Below are positions 4,663 through 6,590 of a DNA stretch of 6,590 nucleotides, piece after piece (position 1 is the first letter of the stretch; each line of letters opens with the position of its first letter). This DNA is from an uncultured Oscillospiraceae bacterium. Its GTDB lineage: Bacteria; Bacillota; Clostridia; Oscillospirales; Oscillospiraceae. Made by a program: the position numbers and the translations under genes. The stretch lies in contig CANQZF010000100.1 of assembly GCA_947628265.1 (NCBI GenBank), forward strand, positions 1 to 6,590, given 5' to 3'. The notes under the pieces were generated by a model. It searched no databases. It saw only the letters and a program-made list of their open reading frames with translations, and was not told where the DNA came from.

Positions 4663-4977
4663 TTACGCGTTGATGGCGTCGATAGTGACCTTGGTATAGG
4701 GCTGTCTGTGGCCCTGCTTGCGGCGGTAGTTCTTCTTGGGACGCATCTTGTAGACGATAATCTTCTTGCCCTTGCCGGTCTTCGCCACGGTGGCGGTGAC
4801 GGTAGCGCCCTCCACCACAGGCTTGCCGAAGGTGGCGGTGCCGTCGTCATTGAAGATGGCCAGGACCTTGTCGAAGGTGTAGGATGCGCCGTCCTCCACG
4901 CCCAGCTTCTCAACATAGAGCGTGTCGCCGGGGTTTACGCGGTACTGCTTGCCGCATGCCTCAATAATCGCTGTCAT
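4663..4977 (-). CDS. rplU: 50S ribosomal protein L21
   Basis: L21 binds 23S rRNA in the large subunit. The product (104 residues from this start) begins MTAIIEACGKQYRVNPGDTLYVEKL, a close match to the family N-terminus, and ends with KKIIVYKMRPKKNYRRKQ followed by GHRQPYTKVTIDAI, the conserved basic C-terminal signature. I chose ATG at 4977 over an in-frame GTG at 4986: the GTG belongs to the AGAGGTG ribosome site itself, and the ATG lies 6 nt beyond it. The gene is preceded by a consensus promoter and a leader of about 75 nt, and followed by rpmA after 36 nt, so rplU-rpmA is one operon. Confidence 0.97.
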   Translation of the reverse strand: MTAIIEACGKQYRVNPGDTLYVEKLGVEDGASYTFDKVLAIFNDDGTATFGKPVVEGATVTATVAKTGKGKKIIVYKMRPKKNYRRKQGHRQPYTKVTIDAINA

Positions 4978-5055
4978 TTTTTTCACCTCTTAAAATGTAG
5001 AGACTCGCTCTCGCAGGCGTGCTTGCGCAACTTTTAAAGCTCAGCTCAAAGCGGC
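4978..5055 (-). promoter_or_regulatory. Possible L21 leader (rplU 5' UTR)
   Basis: The promoter at 5062-5090 implies an untranslated leader of about 75-78 nt before rplU. Many Firmicutes carry a structured L21 leader here, thought to bind L21 for feedback control. The sequence holds short complementary segments, for example GAGA/UCUC near the ribosome site and GCGC-rich pairs in the middle, but I could not confirm the consensus fold by eye. Confidence 0.45.
4984..4990 (-). promoter_or_regulatory. rplU: Ribosome binding site that sets the rplU start
   Basis: AGAGGTG on the minus strand is followed by six A residues and then ATG. The GTG in this motif is in frame with rplU and could be taken for a start, but it would then have no ribosome site of its own. 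Confidence 0.8.
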
Positions 5056-5061
5056 TTATAA

Positions 5062-5090
5062 ATTATACTTGCGGTTGGAGCAAAAGTCAA
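5062..5090 (-). promoter_or_regulatory. Promoter of rplU-rpmA
   Basis: On the minus strand TTGACT (5085-5090) and a perfect TATAAT (5062-5067) are separated by 17 bp. This is the strongest promoter in the window, as expected for a ribosomal protein operon. Confidence 0.9.
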
Positions 5091-5117
5091 CAACTTTTTT
5101 AAAAATCCCGGGTTTTT

Positions 5118-5861
5118 TCACTTGAAAATCCGCACCTGCACCCGGAGGCGGCCCTTTTTTGTCTCCCGGGCGATGCCCTCGTATAAAAACCGGCCGTAGT
5201 GCCGGACGGAGACAATCGTTCCGGGCGTGAGGGCGGCGGAGGTGCTTTTGGCAAGGCGCCCGGAGAGAAACACCTGCTCCTTTTCAATGAGCTCCTGGGC
5301 CTCCGAGCGGGAGAGGCGGAACACCGCCGCCACCGCCGCGTCCAGCCGCTCCGAGGCCACCACCAGCTCCGCAAGGGGCGGGGGAGAGGAGAGCTTCTCC
5401 GGGGGCTCCGAGGGGGCGCAGCGCACCGTGGTGTGCCGCACGGAGGTGAGATTTTCGCGGATAAACCCGGAAACGGAGTCCAGGCAGAAGAGATACCCCA
5501 CGTTATCCACGATCTCGATGTCCCCCAGCACCTCCCGCCGGAGCCCCAGGGCCATGAGGGAGCCGAGAAAGTCCCGGTGGGTCAGGGGGTCGGCGAATTT
5601 CTGTTGGACGGGCTCGATCCGCACGCATTGGACCGGCGGGGCTTCCACGTACCCGCAAAGCTCCTCCGAGCCGAAGCAGACGATCTTCCGCTCCGAGGAC
5701 GCAAGGCCCCCGAAGAGGGAGAAGGGGCAGTCCAAACGGAGCCGCAGCAGGGTATCCTGCTCCGCCAGGGTCAGAAATTCCGAGAACACCCAGCTCCCCC
5801 GCCCCCAGGCCCGGGCGGACAGCTCCTTCATGCGGTTTATAAAAAGCGTTTCGTTTTCCAT
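5118..5861 (-). CDS. ylmH: YlmH-type RNA-binding protein with C-terminal S4 domain
   Basis: This 247-residue protein has the YlmH layout: an N-terminal RNA-binding-like domain (about 1-80, with SEFLTLAEQDTL), a middle segment carrying the family signature LTHRDFLGSLMALGLRREVLGDI (93-115), and a C-terminal S4 domain (about 169-232: SERLDAAVAAVFRLSRSEAQ through GTIVSVRHYGRFLYEG). YlmH of Bacillus binds ribosomal large subunits and has been linked to rescue of stalled subunits, overlapping the role of the S4 protein RqcP. The ATG at 5861 has only a weak site (AAGG, 4 nt away). No clear terminator follows; an AT-flanked CCCGGG palindrome has no loop, so some reading into rplU is possible. In Bacillus ylmH sits beside sepF and divIVA; here it lies next to rplU. 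Confidence 0.87.
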   Translation of the reverse strand: MENETLFINRMKELSARAWGRGSWVFSEFLTLAEQDTLLRLRLDCPFSLFGGLASSERKIVCFGSEELCGYVEAPPVQCVRIEPVQQKFADPLTHRDFLGSLMALGLRREVLGDIEIVDNVGYLFCLDSVSGFIRENLTSVRHTTVRCAPSEPPEKLSSPPPLAELVVASERLDAAVAAVFRLSRSEAQELIEKEQVFLSGRLAKSTSAALTPGTIVSVRHYGRFLYEGIARETKKGRLRVQVRIFK

Positions 5862-5999
5862 AGTACCTTATTATTTTGTCCCAATTCGACGTTATGTTCC
5901 CGGTCAAAGGCATGAATCCTTATCAATCAGCATGAATTAGACTCGCCATCCATTCCGTCGCGGCATTCACCGTCAACTTATAATCTCCCGTTGCGGCAG

Positions 6000-6028
6000 T
6001 TGTATATTACAGCTTTACGTGGTATGAT
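6000..6028 (+). promoter_or_regulatory. Promoter of the GNAT acetyltransferase
   Basis: TTGTAT (6000-6005) and TATGAT (6023-6028) are 17 bp apart. A TG one base before the -10 makes it an extended -10 (TGGTATGAT). The start codon follows about 45 nt later. Confidence 0.6.
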
Positions 6029-6060
6029 AAATTCAAAAAGGCTTTGAAAAATCGGCATTT

Positions 6061-6067
6061 AAGGAGA
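6061..6067 (+). promoter_or_regulatory. Ribosome binding site that sets the acetyltransferase start
   Basis: AAGGAGA ends 7 nt before ATG at 6075 but only 1 nt before the in-frame ATG at 6069. The later ATG is therefore the likely start. Confidence 0.8.
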
Positions 6068-6074
6068 TATGGGC

Positions 6075-6590
6075 ATGGTCTATTATGATAAAAATGGAAT
6101 TGTCATCCGGGATTTGCAGCAGAGCGACGCCCAAATTCTTACAGATGAAGAAATCGCGCAGGGCTGGGACGCGACCATAGACAAATATGAGATGCGGCTG
6201 AAGCATCAGGCCGAGGGCAGGTCAATCGCGTTGGTCGCCGAATGGAACGGCAATGTTGCCGGATATATCAACGTCTATCCCGACGCCAAGAGCGGCGCGT
6301 TCGCGAATCGGGGCTATGCGGAAATCGTTGACTTCGGCGTTCTGGAGAAATACAGGCGCAGAGGAATCGGCGGCAAGCTCATGGATATTGCAGAACAGAT
6401 CGCGTTCTCTTATTCAGATGTGGTATATCTCGGGGTGGGACTGCACAGCGGATACGGAAGTGCCCAGAGAATGTATGTCAAGCGAGGATACATCCCGGAC
6501 GGGAGCGGCGTCTGGTATAAAGATCAGATTTGTGAGCCGTATCATGATTGCTGTAATGACGATGATCTTGTATTGTATTTATCAAAACAT
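6075..6590 (+). CDS. GNAT family N-acetyltransferase (3' end cut by window)
   Basis: An open frame from ATG at 6075 runs to the last base with 172 codons and no stop. It has the GNAT core order: a strand SIALVAEWNGNVAGYINVY (50-68) typical of the central sheet, then EIVDFGVLEKYRRRGIGGKLMDIAEQIA (83-110), whose RRRGIG (94-99) fits the R/Q-x-x-G-x-G/A acetyl-CoA pyrophosphate-binding loop. After that comes VVYLGVGLHSGYGSAQRMYVKRGYIPDG (116-143), the usual strand, helix and 'lY.k.GY' motif B. The acyl acceptor cannot be told from this sequence. The ending LVLYLSKH is like the last strand of this group, so the stop is probably just past the window edge. The gene is divergent from ylmH and has its own promoter. 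Confidence 0.88.
   Translation, partial: MVYYDKNGIVIRDLQQSDAQILTDEEIAQGWDATIDKYEMRLKHQAEGRSIALVAEWNGNVAGYINVYPDAKSGAFANRGYAEIVDFGVLEKYRRRGIGGKLMDIAEQIAFSYSDVVYLGVGLHSGYGSAQRMYVKRGYIPDGSGVWYKDQICEPYHDCCNDDDLVLYLSKH

Larger units (their letters stand above)
5862..6068. other. Divergent intergenic region between ylmH and the acetyltransferase
   Basis: About 200 bp separate the two divergent starts. It holds the acetyltransferase promoter (6000-6028). For ylmH I find only fragments (TTGACC at 5902-5907 on the minus strand) with no matching -10. No small gene or strong hairpin is seen. Confidence 0.5.

Noticed and set aside
4978..4986. GTG at 4986 as the rplU start
   Set aside because: This GTG is part of the ribosome binding site for the ATG at 4977; the family N-terminus matches the shorter form.
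5101..5120. AT-flanked CCCGGG palindrome as the ylmH terminator
   Set aside because: The arms meet with no loop, so a standard hairpin cannot form.
5199..5940. Two long + strand frames opposite ylmH
   Set aside because: Both are antisense to ylmH, have low-complexity compositions and no ribosome sites.
5979..5984. TATAAT as a promoter for the acetyltransferase
   Set aside because: No acceptable -35 at 16-18 bp; the extended -10 at 6023-6028 is better placed.

Overview
The window looks like chromosomal DNA from a GC-rich Clostridia bacterium, most likely Oscillospiraceae (Flavonifractor/Oscillibacter-like). This rests on strong AGGAGG-type ribosome sites, sigma-A type promoters, Firmicutes-type gene content (DegV, YlmH), GC-biased third codon positions that leave long false antisense frames, and clusters of GC-rich intergenic palindromes. 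The genus is an inference; no database search was possible.

Left part (1-1840) is accessory in character. A SLOG/DUF1273-like protein runs off the left edge on the minus strand, divergent from a small XRE-type regulator (431-706). After a strong terminator comes a complete type II toxin-antitoxin operon: a RelB/DinJ-family antitoxin (837-1115) and a YafQ-family mRNA interferase (1112-1393), which overlap by 4 nt. The promoter carries a palindrome and a direct repeat. About 450 bp without genes follow (1394-1840). They hold a 99-bp palindromic element with a G-quadruplex-type G tract, two copies of a ~43-bp repeat, and several hairpins.

Middle part (1841-4262), all minus strand: a DegV-family fatty-acid-binding protein and glyA form an operon, followed by a tRNA-Ala(GGC) gene with its own near-consensus promoter and a terminator. 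An 18-bp inverted copy of the tRNA 3' end and trailer lies beyond that terminator. The accessory genes lie on the 3' side of this tRNA.

Right part (4318-5861), minus strand: ylmH (S4-domain RNA-binding protein), then rplU (L21) and rpmA (L27), with a consensus promoter and a possible L21 autoregulatory leader before rplU. rpmA lacks the cleavable N-terminal extension usual in Firmicutes, and no prp protease gene lies between rplU and rpmA, so the two absences agree. Divergent from ylmH, a GNAT acetyltransferase (6075 onward) runs off the right edge, probably almost complete.

I see no large new system. The points most worth a second look are the toxin-antitoxin promoter, the inverted tRNA-end copy, the repeat cluster, a 12-bp inverted repeat around the XRE promoter, and the L27/Prp absence.
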